Source: Euhalothece natronophila Z-M001
Lineage (GTDB): Bacteria; Cyanobacteriota; Cyanobacteriia; Cyanobacteriales; Rubidibacteraceae
Length of the DNA: 64,000 bases
Assembly: GCF_007904085.1 (NCBI RefSeq)
Contig: NZ_CP042326.1
Coordinates: forward strand, 1,240,001-1,304,000
Direction of reading: 5' to 3'
Below are positions 17,503-25,248 of the stretch, in pieces (positions within the stretch are counted from its first letter, which is position 1; the number at the start of each line of letters is the position of its first letter). The position numbers were made by a program, and so were the translations under genes. The notes below the pieces were generated by a model, which saw only the letters and a list, made by a program, of their open reading frames with translations, was not told the origin of the DNA and did no database searches.

Positions 17503-18213
17503 CTAAGGGGCTCTTTCCCCGTCACCACTTGTTTCCATCAGTTGGAAGTTTTGCCAAAATGGTTGTGAAATTTCTGATAGTGGCTCATTGCCCAAACAGT
17601 AATCAGTTCCCCATTGTTGCTTCCAGAGGCCATTAATTTTCTGCCAAACACTAGCAGAAAAGGCGGATAATTCTTCAGGATCAGCAAGGGGATTTTGATT
17701 AAGAGAACGCCAGTCATGGACGAGAATTAACCACCAGTCGGTAAGCATCACTTGTCCGTGATACCCAAGCTCATCCCGTTTCCAAACTTCTACTCCTCCT
17801 ACTTGGATACGATGCCAGTATTCAGTGAAGTGATGAATGATTCCTTGCTCATCTTCAAAACTTCCTTGTTCCAGAAAGTTATGCTCATCTAGCCACTTAT
17901 AATCGCTACTATCTGTTTGGCTGCGAGGTGTAATTGCAAGCTGATGATGCCAAGTACAAGTCCCCTTTTTAGGGGATTTTTTATTATAGGTAAACGTTCC
18001 AGCAAACCCCATTAGGTCAGTATCAAAGCGCGATCACGCGTTCATGTTTTGATATCGTTCTGGAGTCAGTTTCCCAGAAAACGGGACACTGCGAACATCA
18101 GCAAAATAAGTTTTTCCTTGAATCCAAAGTGCCTTTTGGCCAGTTTCTTTCTCTCCCTGATCAAATTGAATCCATTGCCGTTCCCAAACCCCTTGAAAAG
18201 GATTAACTATCAT
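17503..18213 (-). pseudogene. Hypothetical lipocalin-like protein, last gene of the guanidine operon, interrupted by a stop codon
   Basis: An open frame begins at ATG 18213, overlapping the Rieske stop by 11 bp. It encodes MIVNPFQGVWERQWIQFD and continues for 59 codons to a TGA at 18036-18034. The same frame then continues without shift to 17503. Without the stop the protein would have 236 residues, with the stop codon flanked by RYQNMNA and SRFDTDLMGFAGTF. The tryptophan- and tyrosine-rich beta-like sequence suggests a small-molecule binding barrel, but I do not recognise a function. The TGA lies inside a HIP1 site where CGA would be expected. ATG 18012 could restart a 169-residue fragment but has no ribosome binding site. 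A sequencing error is possible. Confidence 0.75.
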
Positions 18214-19306
18214 CTTGTAATGCCTCTCGAATTAACCGTTGCTGATGCAAAATCCGATCCTCTAGCCGATTGGCAATCCCTCCTTCATAAGCCCCACTTT
18301 CATAGCCTTTTTGCACCAGTTCCGTAACTTCCATATCTTCAGTCATAAATGCCTCAAACTCTTCCTGTAGCTGTTCTGAAGAAGGGCTAAAATGAGGAAT
18401 ACCATAAATTTCAAGAACAACTTGGCAGGTATTAACCGTTAGCGGATCAATACGTATCCAAGCTAAAACCCCATTGGGAAGGGCTAATAAATGTAAATTG
18501 GGGAATATGCCATAGGTAAAGAAACCATAACGCGCTTCTTCTGAAGGAATGGTATCTAAAAGAGGATGGTTGTCTTGCCATTTCTGAGTAATTGGGGTAT
18601 AAAGTAAATTGACATAATCGTAAAAATAATGCTGGTAGTGACGTACGGGCCCCTGCACTTTATTTAATGTTTCTCGATGCACCACAGGGACATGATAATC
18701 GCAGAGGGTGTTATCGTGATACACTTTCCAGTTACAGGCGACCTCATATTGTTTTTGTACTAATTGTTTCGTTTCAGGTTGGCGATATCCTTGAATCTGT
18801 TTCGGAATAGCATCTAGAAATGTCATTAAGGGTGGGGCTGTCTCGTCAAAAGAAATAAAAATAAACCCTTCCCATTGGTCGCAGCGAATTGTTTTCAGGG
18901 GATAATCTTCTAAGGAAAAGGTTTCGGGAAATTGATCTTTAGCTGGAGTTCCAATTAATTGTCCGTCTAAATTATAAACCCACGCATGATAGGGGCATAC
19001 AAACTGTTTTAGAGAATGCTGTCCTAATTCTGAACATAATAAAGAGGCGCGATGGGGACAAACATTGTAGTAGGCTTTGATGGAGTTTTGAGAGGTTTTA
19101 ACCAATAAAATGCTTGTGTCATAAATGTTGGCAACAAAGACATTATTTTCCTGAAATAATTGCGTTTCATCACCGACATAAAGCCAACTCTTTTTAAAGA
19201 TTTTTTCCTTTTCTGTAGAGAGTAATTCAGGATCAGTGTAAACCTTAGCAGGGAAAAACTTTTCAGGAGGAGTTTGTTTTAAGGTAAAGTTTGAATGATG
19301 TTTCAT
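18203..19306 (-). CDS. Rieske non-heme iron oxygenase alpha subunit (choline monooxygenase-like)
   Basis: A 367-residue aromatic-ring-hydroxylating-type oxygenase. The Rieske [2Fe-2S] ligands are Cys83 and His85 in CPHRASLL, and Cys104 and His107 in CPYHAW. The mononuclear iron site follows in NWKVYHDNTLCDYHVPVVH (His205 and His210), with a third acidic ligand probably in TEDMEVTE. The NWKVYxDN...YHVPxxH pattern is closest to choline monooxygenase/carnitine oxygenase-type enzymes acting on methylated amines rather than to arene dioxygenases. It overlaps the upstream ABC ATPase gene by 4 bp, placing it in the guanidine operon. A reductase partner is not encoded nearby. Substrate unknown; a substituted guanidine is my inference. 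Confidence 0.88.
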   Translation of the reverse strand: MKHHSNFTLKQTPPEKFFPAKVYTDPELLSTEKEKIFKKSWLYVGDETQLFQENNVFVANIYDTSILLVKTSQNSIKAYYNVCPHRASLLCSELGQHSLKQFVCPYHAWVYNLDGQLIGTPAKDQFPETFSLEDYPLKTIRCDQWEGFIFISFDETAPPLMTFLDAIPKQIQGYRQPETKQLVQKQYEVACNWKVYHDNTLCDYHVPVVHRETLNKVQGPVRHYQHYFYDYVNLLYTPITQKWQDNHPLLDTIPSEEARYGFFTYGIFPNLHLLALPNGVLAWIRIDPLTVNTCQVVLEIYGIPHFSPSSEQLQEEFEAFMTEDMEVTELVQKGYESGAYEGGIANRLEDRILHQQRLIREALQDDS

Positions 19307-20097
19307 CCGACCATTACTTCCTGTTCAACGGTATTATCTCGAAGCATTTGGGTAATTGTTTCTCGATACTGTTGAAATTCAGGTAACGATTTGACATGAT
19401 ACGATCGCGCTTCTTCTTTTCCTGGTAGATTAATATTAAACTCTCTTTGAACCGTTCCGGGACGTGCCGTTAAAACATAAATTCGTTGGGCTAAAAACAC
19501 TGCTTCTTCCACATCATGGGTAATCATTAAGATACTTGTTCCCGTGCGCCGCCAAATTTCTAATAAAAACTGTTGCATGGTTTCTTTTGTTTGCACATCC
19601 AACGCCCCAAATGGCTCATCCATTAACAGGATTTTTGGTTCACAAGCCAACGCTCTGGCAATAGCAACCCGTTGTTTCATTCCCCCAGAAAGTGCTTTCG
19701 GTAGTGCATTTTTAAACTGGGTTAACCCCACCACATTTAAATAATAATCCACCCTTTCCTTCCGTTTTGCTCGGGAAATTCCTTGTAACTTTAAGCCAAA
19801 TTCTACATTTTTTGCTACATTTAACCAAGGATATAGGGTATATTGTTGAAACACCATACCGCGATCGCGCCCAGGGCCAATGACAGGCACTTGATCCACC
19901 TTAATTTCCCCCGAACTCGGAAAATCAAGCCCTGCTACTAACCGTAATAACGTTGACTTTCCTGAACCCGAAGCCCCAATAACGCAGACAAATTCGCCTG
20001 TTTCCACGTGCATATTGATATTTTTAAGGGCTGTTACCGCTCCCTGTTTAGTAGGAAATTCTTTTTGGAGATTGTTAACTTCTAAGTGCATAACCAA
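19303..20097 (-). CDS. NitT/TauT-family ABC transporter ATPase (guanidine operon)
   Basis: A 264-residue ATPase of the nitrate/sulfonate/taurine importer family. Walker A is GASGSGKST near residue 43, signature LSGGMKQR near 140, Walker B ILLMDEPFGALD and H-loop MITHDVEEAV. It sits after the permease gene (20-bp gap) and overlaps the Rieske gene by 4 bp. With the permease and the lipoprotein it would form a high-affinity importer; in Synechocystis the equivalent genes next to the guanidine hydrolase (sll1080-1082, from memory) are thought to import guanidine. Confidence 0.9.
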   Translation of the reverse strand: MVMHLEVNNLQKEFPTKQGAVTALKNINMHVETGEFVCVIGASGSGKSTLLRLVAGLDFPSSGEIKVDQVPVIGPGRDRGMVFQQYTLYPWLNVAKNVEFGLKLQGISRAKRKERVDYYLNVVGLTQFKNALPKALSGGMKQRVAIARALACEPKILLMDEPFGALDVQTKETMQQFLLEIWRRTGTSILMITHDVEEAVFLAQRIYVLTARPGTVQREFNINLPGKEEARSYHVKSLPEFQQYRETITQMLRDNTVEQEVMVG

Positions 20098-20117
20098 TTA
20101 CCAATAACAACAAATTA

Positions 20118-20960
20118 TTAAATCGCCCATTTACAGGACAGACGTAATAAAAACCGAAAAGACAAATCAATTAAAAAGCCAATTAAGCCTAGAACAATTA
20201 AACAAGCAAAAATTTCATCAGTATTGAGAACCCTTTGCGCTCGTAAAATTCGCCGTCCTAACCCTTCATCTGCTGCCACCAATTCCGCAACAATCACTAA
20301 GTTCCAAGACGTAGCAATATTAATTCGGAACGTATCAATAATATTAGGAATGACGTAGGGAAAAATTACTTGAAATAAAACTTGCCAACGTTTTCCCCCC
20401 AAGGTGTAAGTCGTTTCAATTAACTCTTTCGGCACAAACTTCACCGCATCCATAATCATCAAAATATTAAAGAAAAGTGTGCCAATAAAAATTAAGAAAA
20501 TTTTGGGCTCTTCCCCAATTCCCAAATAGAGAATGAGTAAAGGAACAAACGCCGAAGCAGGCATATAGCGGACAATGCCAATTAACGGTTCAAATAAAGA
20601 GCGAATACTGGCAAATGTTCCCATGCCAATTCCCAGTGGAACTGAGACCACTGCAGCGAAGAAAAAGCCAACAGCCACTCTGAGAAAACTTGCCACGGTA
20701 TCCTCTATCAAAAAGCCTCTGTCCCATAAGCGGACAAAGGCTTCTCCCACTTCCACAGGACTGGGGAGGAAAACATCTTGTACCCCTCCCCAAGTTGAGG
20801 CAGCCCACCAAATAGAAAAAGGAACTGCCACCGAAATAATCATTAAAGCCCATTGCAAAGAACGAGGAATATCCTCAGCAATGCGCCAAAAAATACTCGG
20901 AGACAGTCCTTGTGATTGCTGTTTTTTTCCTGATGATTGACTGACAGACATATTAGACAT
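20118..20960 (-). CDS. NitT/TauT-family ABC transporter permease (guanidine operon)
   Basis: A 280-residue membrane protein with about six transmembrane helices after a 35-residue cytoplasmic N-terminus. The ATPase-coupling (EAA) loop is recognisable at ETTYTLGGKRWQVLFQVIFP. Its ATG overlaps the last base of the binding-protein stop codon, so the two are translationally linked. Role: transmembrane channel of the importer encoded by this operon. Confidence 0.9.
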   Translation of the reverse strand: MSNMSVSQSSGKKQQSQGLSPSIFWRIAEDIPRSLQWALMIISVAVPFSIWWAASTWGGVQDVFLPSPVEVGEAFVRLWDRGFLIEDTVASFLRVAVGFFFAAVVSVPLGIGMGTFASIRSLFEPLIGIVRYMPASAFVPLLILYLGIGEEPKIFLIFIGTLFFNILMIMDAVKFVPKELIETTYTLGGKRWQVLFQVIFPYVIPNIIDTFRINIATSWNLVIVAELVAADEGLGRRILRAQRVLNTDEIFACLIVLGLIGFLIDLSFRFLLRLSCKWAI

Positions 20961-21979
20961 TATTCATTCTCATCTGCGTAAGTTTGTACAAAACTGTCAT
21001 CAAACAAATCACTTAAATCTGGAACTTCTGGGATAAAGTCAACATCAACCATAAACTCTGCCATCTCTTGGGCGGCATAAGGCATATGAGTCATATCATC
21101 GCCATCGCTGAAGGCTTCTAAATTCTCTTCGATGGTAAAAATGCGTGTTCCATCCTTAAATAGTTCCATTTCCTCCGTGCTGACATTTGCCACCTCAGCC
21201 ATAATTTCATCTGACCGTTCGGGGTTTTCTTCCATAAATTCCAAAATGTCAAACCAAGTATCTACTAAGGCTTGCACCTGATCTGGACGTTCATCCACTA
21301 ACGTTTGGGTGGTCACTAACAAATCAGGAATTGCCCCCGGAAACGCCTCAGAATTAATCAACTCACGACTTCCTTCTCGGTCTAACGCCACTAACCAATA
21401 AGGGGGATAAGACCCAACTGCATCCACTTGCCCCGAAGCAAATGCCGCAGCCCCTGCACCGGTTTCTAAGTCCACAATATTCACATCATCCCGAGACATC
21501 CCCTCTTCTTCTAGGGCTAAAGAAAGGAGAAAATCACTCACAACTCCAACTTCAACGGCAACTTCACGCCCTTCTAACTCAGGAATAGACTCAATTTCTT
21601 CAATGGCAATAATTTTGTCATTTCCTTCCGAGTTGTCATTGACTAAAACCACCACTTCTCCTTCTACCGCATCCGCCGCAAAGGAAACCGTGTCATTTAG
21701 GGTTTGACAGTTAGCATCTAATTGCCCAGCAGCCAAGGCTTCCATAGAAGCAACATAATCATCAAACCATTGCAGTCTGACATTTGCCCCATTTTTTTCA
21801 AATAGCCCTTCTTCTTCGGCAATTGCCCAGGGCCACCATCCCGCCCAATTGCTATAGCCCATGACTATCGGATCACCATTGCCATCATCTGTAATATCCG
21901 TTGCGCCATTACAGCTAACAACCAATAATAAACTGAGACAGAATAAACCAATTTTTGTCAAAATTTTGGGTAGTTGCAT
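20960..21979 (-). CDS. NitT/TauT-family ABC transporter substrate-binding lipoprotein (guanidine operon)
   Basis: A 339-residue secreted lipoprotein. The N-terminal MQLPKILTKIGLFCLSLLL hydrophobic core ends in the lipobox VVSC, with lipid attachment at Cys23. The mature protein is strongly acidic and has the SsuA/TauA-type fold signatures GYSNWAGWWPWAIAEEEGLF and QVDAVGSYPPYW. Start: ATG 21979 is placed correctly after AGGAG, whereas a GTG two codons upstream overlaps the Shine-Dalgarno sequence. It lies 12 bp after the HypB-like gene. Likely ligand: guanidine, by operon context. Confidence 0.9.
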   Translation of the reverse strand: MQLPKILTKIGLFCLSLLLVVSCNGATDITDDGNGDPIVMGYSNWAGWWPWAIAEEEGLFEKNGANVRLQWFDDYVASMEALAAGQLDANCQTLNDTVSFAADAVEGEVVVLVNDNSEGNDKIIAIEEIESIPELEGREVAVEVGVVSDFLLSLALEEEGMSRDDVNIVDLETGAGAAAFASGQVDAVGSYPPYWLVALDREGSRELINSEAFPGAIPDLLVTTQTLVDERPDQVQALVDTWFDILEFMEENPERSDEIMAEVANVSTEEMELFKDGTRIFTIEENLEAFSDGDDMTHMPYAAQEMAEFMVDVDFIPEVPDLSDLFDDSFVQTYADENE

Positions 21980-21991
21980 GATCACTCCTGA

Positions 21992-22678
21992 TTAACTCAC
22001 GATTGCTTTTGATTTAACTTGTTGATTAACCCAATTCAACCAAATATTTAACCCCTCTCCTGTTTTTGCCGAAACGGGAATAATCGTGACATTTGGGTTA
22101 ATTTGACGAACATTATTTTCAATCCGTTGAATATCAATGTCTAAATGGGGGGCTAAATCCATTTTTGTCACCAAAAGACAGTCTGCTTCTTGAAACATCA
22201 CGGGATATTTCAAGGGCTTATCTTCTCCTTCGGTGACACTAAGAAGGGCAACTTTGGCGTGTTCTCCCACTTCAAATTCAGCAGGACACACTAAGTTCCC
22301 CACATTTTCTACCAAGATTAAATCAAAGGTTTCAGGTTGATAATTTTCTTGGAACTGATGCAGTCCCCCTGCAACCATTTCGGCATCGAGATGACAAGAA
22401 CGACCCGTATTAATGGCAATAATGGGAACCCCATATTGTCGTAATCTCTCCGCATCTAATTCCGTGGTCATATCCCCTTCAATGACAGCCACATTTAGAT
22501 GTGAGGAAAGATCAGAAAGGGTTTTTTCTAGTAAAACGGTTTTACCAGCACCTGGGCTACTCATTAAGTTTAAGCAAGTAATTCCCCAAGCATCGAAATG
22601 TTCACGATTATGATCCGCTTCAGTTTGGTTGGCTTGGAGAAGATTAACGCCAAGGGCGGCATCGAAAGTTTGGTGCAT
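21992..22678 (-). CDS. HypB-type nickel GTPase (guanidine hydrolase maturation paralogue)
   Basis: A 228-residue G3E GTPase. The G1 P-loop is [13 protein letters not shown] near residue 40, Walker B/G3 is [12 protein letters not shown] near 125, and the base-recognition motif is TKMDLAP near 170. A cysteine-rich metal site surrounds SCHLDAE and VCPAEF. HypB delivers nickel to hydrogenase, but here it is encoded between a HypA-like chaperone and a ureohydrolase under a guanidine riboswitch. It therefore most likely loads nickel into guanidine hydrolase, as described for Synechocystis GdmH. It lacks an N-terminal CXXC-rich or His-rich nickel store. Confidence 0.9.
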
Positions 22679-22701
22679 TATTTTTTAATCAAAAAATTTA
22701 T

Positions 22702-23073
22702 CTAAAGGTTAGCAAATGATTCCTCAGTTGTATATTCAATGTGATCAATTTTTAACTCTCTTCCCGATCGAATATCCTCCATTGGTGAATGACAAGTGGG
22801 ACAGGCATATTGTTCACCGAATTTAGGGAAATATTCTTGTTGGCAATGGTGACAAAAAGCGACTAAAGGAATATCTTTAATTACCAGTTCTACGCCGTCT
22901 AAAAAGGTGTCTTTGGTTTGAGCTTTAAATGCAAACTGAAGACTGGCAGGTTCAACACAGGTAAATTCTCCAACTTGTAAATAAATTTTCTGAATTTTTG
23001 GTGGAGTCGGTTGAGTGTCCCACCAGTCTTTGACCGTTACAATTAAGGCTTTGGTCATGTCAGTTTCGTGCAT
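22702..23073 (-). CDS. HypA-type nickel chaperone (guanidine hydrolase maturation paralogue)
   Basis: A 123-residue HypA-family metallochaperone. The nickel site of HypA needs the N-terminal Met-His-Glu, which is present as MHETDMTKAL only if translation starts at ATG 23073, so the longer start at 23097 is rejected. A zinc ribbon follows near 75-105 with CHHC and CPTC. It lies 14 bp after the guanidine hydrolase gene and 23 bp before the HypB-like gene. It probably hands nickel to the hydrolase rather than to a hydrogenase; no hydrogenase genes are present here. Confidence 0.9.
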   Translation of the reverse strand: MHETDMTKALIVTVKDWWDTQPTPPKIQKIYLQVGEFTCVEPASLQFAFKAQTKDTFLDGVELVIKDIPLVAFCHHCQQEYFPKFGEQYACPTCHSPMEDIRSGRELKIDHIEYTTEESFANL

Positions 23074-23087
23074 AAGAAATGTCTCGC

Positions 23088-24245
23088 TTACTGCCAATAG
23101 TCTGCGGTTTCTTGGGCTTGTTCGTGAATGTAATTGGGTTTACTTTGGCGAGGAAGTTGCTTTGAGAGAACTAAATGCGCCATAGTATCGCAAATAACTC
23201 GCGTTGCCATTAAAGCAGTCATATCGCTGACATCATAGGGAGGAGAAACTTCCACCACTTCTAAACCGCACACGGGAGCTTTTTGCACAATTTTTCCTAA
23301 TAAATAAAGGGCTTCTCGTGGCAATAAACCACCCGGTTCGGGCCAACCCGTTCCCGGAACAAACCCAGCATCAATACAATCAATATCGAAACTGAGATAA
23401 ACACAATCCGTTCCATCTAAAGCCCGTTCCAAGGCAAACTCTACCGCAGCATCTAGTCCCATTTCTGTAATATCCGTAACCGTGAGAATATTGGTTTCTC
23501 GTTCTCGACAAACTTTGACCCCTTGACGAGGAACTTGCCAACCGCCAATTCCTAACTGCACAAGATTTTTGGCTGGGGCATTTTTAATGTTGGTGGCGTG
23601 AAACCAAGGACAGGTGTGCATCCGTTCATCTAAATCAGTTTCTTGGGTATCCACATGACGATCAAAGTGAATAATCCCCACTTTTTTATCCCCTAAATGC
23701 CGACAGACACCGCGCACAGTAGGAAAACCAATGGAGTGATCTCCTCCTAAAATAATGGGAAAAGCCCCAGAGGAGAAAATATGGGCAACCCCTTTAGAAA
23801 TTTGGTCAAAGGATTTCTCGTTATTCCCCGGAATCGTGAAAACATCGCCAACATCACAGAGGGTGACTTGTTCTCTTAAATCCACTCCCAGTTCAAAGTT
23901 ATAGGGAGTATAAAGGGCGGAAATTTTACGGATACCTTGAGGGCCAAAACGGGTGCCAGGACGGTAGGTCGTCCCAGAATCATGGGGAACACCAACAATG
24001 GCAATGTCATAGTTGCCCACTTGTTTTACATCCTCAATATAGGGGGCTTTGAGAAAGGTATTGATGCCTGCATAGTGGGGGAGTTCGCCTCGGGAAAAGG
24101 TAGAAATACTGCGATCGCGAATAGTGTCTGCTGCCTCTAAGCCATGATCGAGTCCCTGAGATACTTCTTGTTGCCACCCAGTTAACGGTAACTGATTTTC
24201 TTTATCTAGAGCGCGATCGGCTTCGGATTGGTTTTGATCACTCAT
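23088..24245 (-). CDS. gdmH: Ni-dependent guanidine hydrolase (ureohydrolase superfamily, GdmH-type)
   Basis: A 385-residue enzyme of the arginase/agmatinase superfamily. Metal ligands are visible in GGDHSIGFP (~170), HFDRHVDTQ (~193-200) and SFDIDCIDAG (~285). The extra ~70-residue N-terminal segment and the DRHVD (rather than DAHxD) motif match the group represented by Synechocystis Sll1077, shown to hydrolyse guanidine to urea and ammonia with nickel. Two independent contexts support this: a guanidine-I riboswitch upstream, and HypA/HypB-like nickel chaperones downstream. Annotated relatives are often misnamed agmatinase. The Shine-Dalgarno AGGAGG at 24260-24265 lies 14 bp from the ATG, rather far. 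Confidence 0.93.
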   Translation of the reverse strand: MSDQNQSEADRALDKENQLPLTGWQQEVSQGLDHGLEAADTIRDRSISTFSRGELPHYAGINTFLKAPYIEDVKQVGNYDIAIVGVPHDSGTTYRPGTRFGPQGIRKISALYTPYNFELGVDLREQVTLCDVGDVFTIPGNNEKSFDQISKGVAHIFSSGAFPIILGGDHSIGFPTVRGVCRHLGDKKVGIIHFDRHVDTQETDLDERMHTCPWFHATNIKNAPAKNLVQLGIGGWQVPRQGVKVCRERETNILTVTDITEMGLDAAVEFALERALDGTDCVYLSFDIDCIDAGFVPGTGWPEPGGLLPREALYLLGKIVQKAPVCGLEVVEVSPPYDVSDMTALMATRVICDTMAHLVLSKQLPRQSKPNYIHEQAQETADYWQ

Positions 24246-24265
24246 ATTTTCCGTTAATTCCTCCT

Positions 24266-24321
24266 AAAATAAAAAACGGGAGACCTAATAATGGTAATAC
24301 TTTACCACTCTAGACCTCCCG
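24266..24321 (-). terminator. Riboswitch-controlled intrinsic terminator
   Basis: On the minus strand CGGGAGGTCTA (24321-24311) pairs with TAGGTCTCCCG (24287-24277) in 11 bp including two G-U pairs, followed by TTTTTTATTTT. An inner TGGTAA/TTACCA stem extends the hairpin. The left arm is the last conserved part of the aptamer (CCCGGGAG), so ligand binding and terminator formation exclude each other. This predicts a transcriptional ON switch. Confidence 0.85.
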
Positions 24322-24430
24322 GGCTTTTGTCCCGCCGTGTCGCTATCGTTTTAAGCGTGCTTCTCTTGGACCAGTCATCGCAAGGGCGATGTAGCAAAGC
24401 TACTTGCTCTCAGCGATCGGAACCCTAGAA
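24313..24430 (-). ncRNA. Guanidine-I riboswitch (ykkC/yxkD class) aptamer
   Basis: Read on the minus strand, the segment contains the class hallmarks in order: CTAGGGTTCCG (24428-24418), GGTCCAAGAG, and ACACGGCGGGACAAAAGCCCGGGAG ending near 24315, written here in the order seen. These are the conserved joining segments of the guanidine-I aptamer. It precedes the guanidine hydrolase gene. Binding guanidine should stabilise the 3' stem and permit expression of the whole operon. Confidence 0.95.
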
Positions 24431-24556
24431 GCAATAATATTTTCTGTATCTTCTATGTCCAATTTTTATTCTGAAGGAAGAAGTGAGAAAATACAGTAAC
24501 TTTCACTACAAAATTAAAATTTATCCAACCCCTTTTTTTAAGGATTCTAAGGAGAA

Positions 24557-25144
24557 TTATGCGAGAAATAGTTTAAGGTAGTGACGAACACTCTCAAACC
24601 CTCGCTGGATATAATCTATATCTTGACGGAGTCTTCCCATTAACATAACCCCTTCCATCATCATGAGAAGTTCCTCTGCTAGGAGAGTCGGATTAACTTC
24701 TGGCTTAAGTTGGTTTCTTCCTTGTTCAAGGACTTGAGCTATAATTGTTTGCCAGCGATTAAAAATATCTTTTAAATGCTCTTGAAAAGATTCATCTTGC
24801 TCTGTTAAATCAACAATAAAATTTCCCAATAAGCAACCAGCACATTCTGGTTGAGAAATTTGCTTTGCTTCAAGGCGGTTAATTATTTCTAAAATTTGCT
24901 CAATCGGTTGATCGCTTTTTGCCAAAGCAGGGTCAATAATATTTGCTTGCAATTTTGACCATTCAAAGTCAATTAGAGCATGACCTAACTCATTTTTCGA
25001 GCTAAAATAATTGTAAAAGCTCCCACTGGAAGTCCCACTAACTGTAAAAAGCTCATTGAGTCCTGTTTTACTTAATCCTTTACGATGAACTGTATCAAGA
25101 ACAGATTCAAGAATATCCTCCCGAGTACGCTTAAGGTTAGCCAT
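24557..25144 (-). CDS. TetR/AcrR-family transcriptional regulator
   Basis: A 195-residue repressor. The helix-turn-helix spans ~8-55 (TREDILESVLDTVHRKGLSK...SGSFYNYFSSKNEL). The ligand domain contains ECAGCLLGNFIVDL, a cysteine pair placed where NemR/YxaF-type TetR proteins have a GCLLGN segment; it might sense electrophiles or oxidants. It is the last gene of a minus-strand set with the flavoprotein and OsmC genes. A perfect palindrome upstream of osmC (27042-27055) is a candidate operator. Confidence 0.9.
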   Translation of the reverse strand: MANLKRTREDILESVLDTVHRKGLSKTGLNELFTVSGTSSGSFYNYFSSKNELGHALIDFEWSKLQANIIDPALAKSDQPIEQILEIINRLEAKQISQPECAGCLLGNFIVDLTEQDESFQEHLKDIFNRWQTIIAQVLEQGRNQLKPEVNPTLLAEELLMMMEGVMLMGRLRQDIDYIQRGFESVRHYLKLFLA

Positions 25145-25248
25145 TAGCTTGCAGAGTTACAGCAGTTCTACAATCTAATTCTTAAGCGTTCTTGAGGTTT
25201 TGTCAATAGTTAGTCGGTTTGATTAAATTAATTATTTCTAGAGAAACC

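Noticed and set aside
18034-18036. TGA read as selenocysteine
   Set aside because: There is no sign of a selenocysteine insertion element, no selenoprotein-like context, and the HIP1 explanation by a single base change is simpler.
21992-23073. Hydrogenase maturation genes hypA/hypB proper
   Set aside because: They lie inside a guanidine-riboswitch operon with a ureohydrolase and without any hydrogenase gene; nickel supply to guanidine hydrolase fits better.
23088-24245. Agmatinase (speB)
   Set aside because: Riboswitch, chaperones, extended N-terminus and the DRHVD motif point to guanidine hydrolase.
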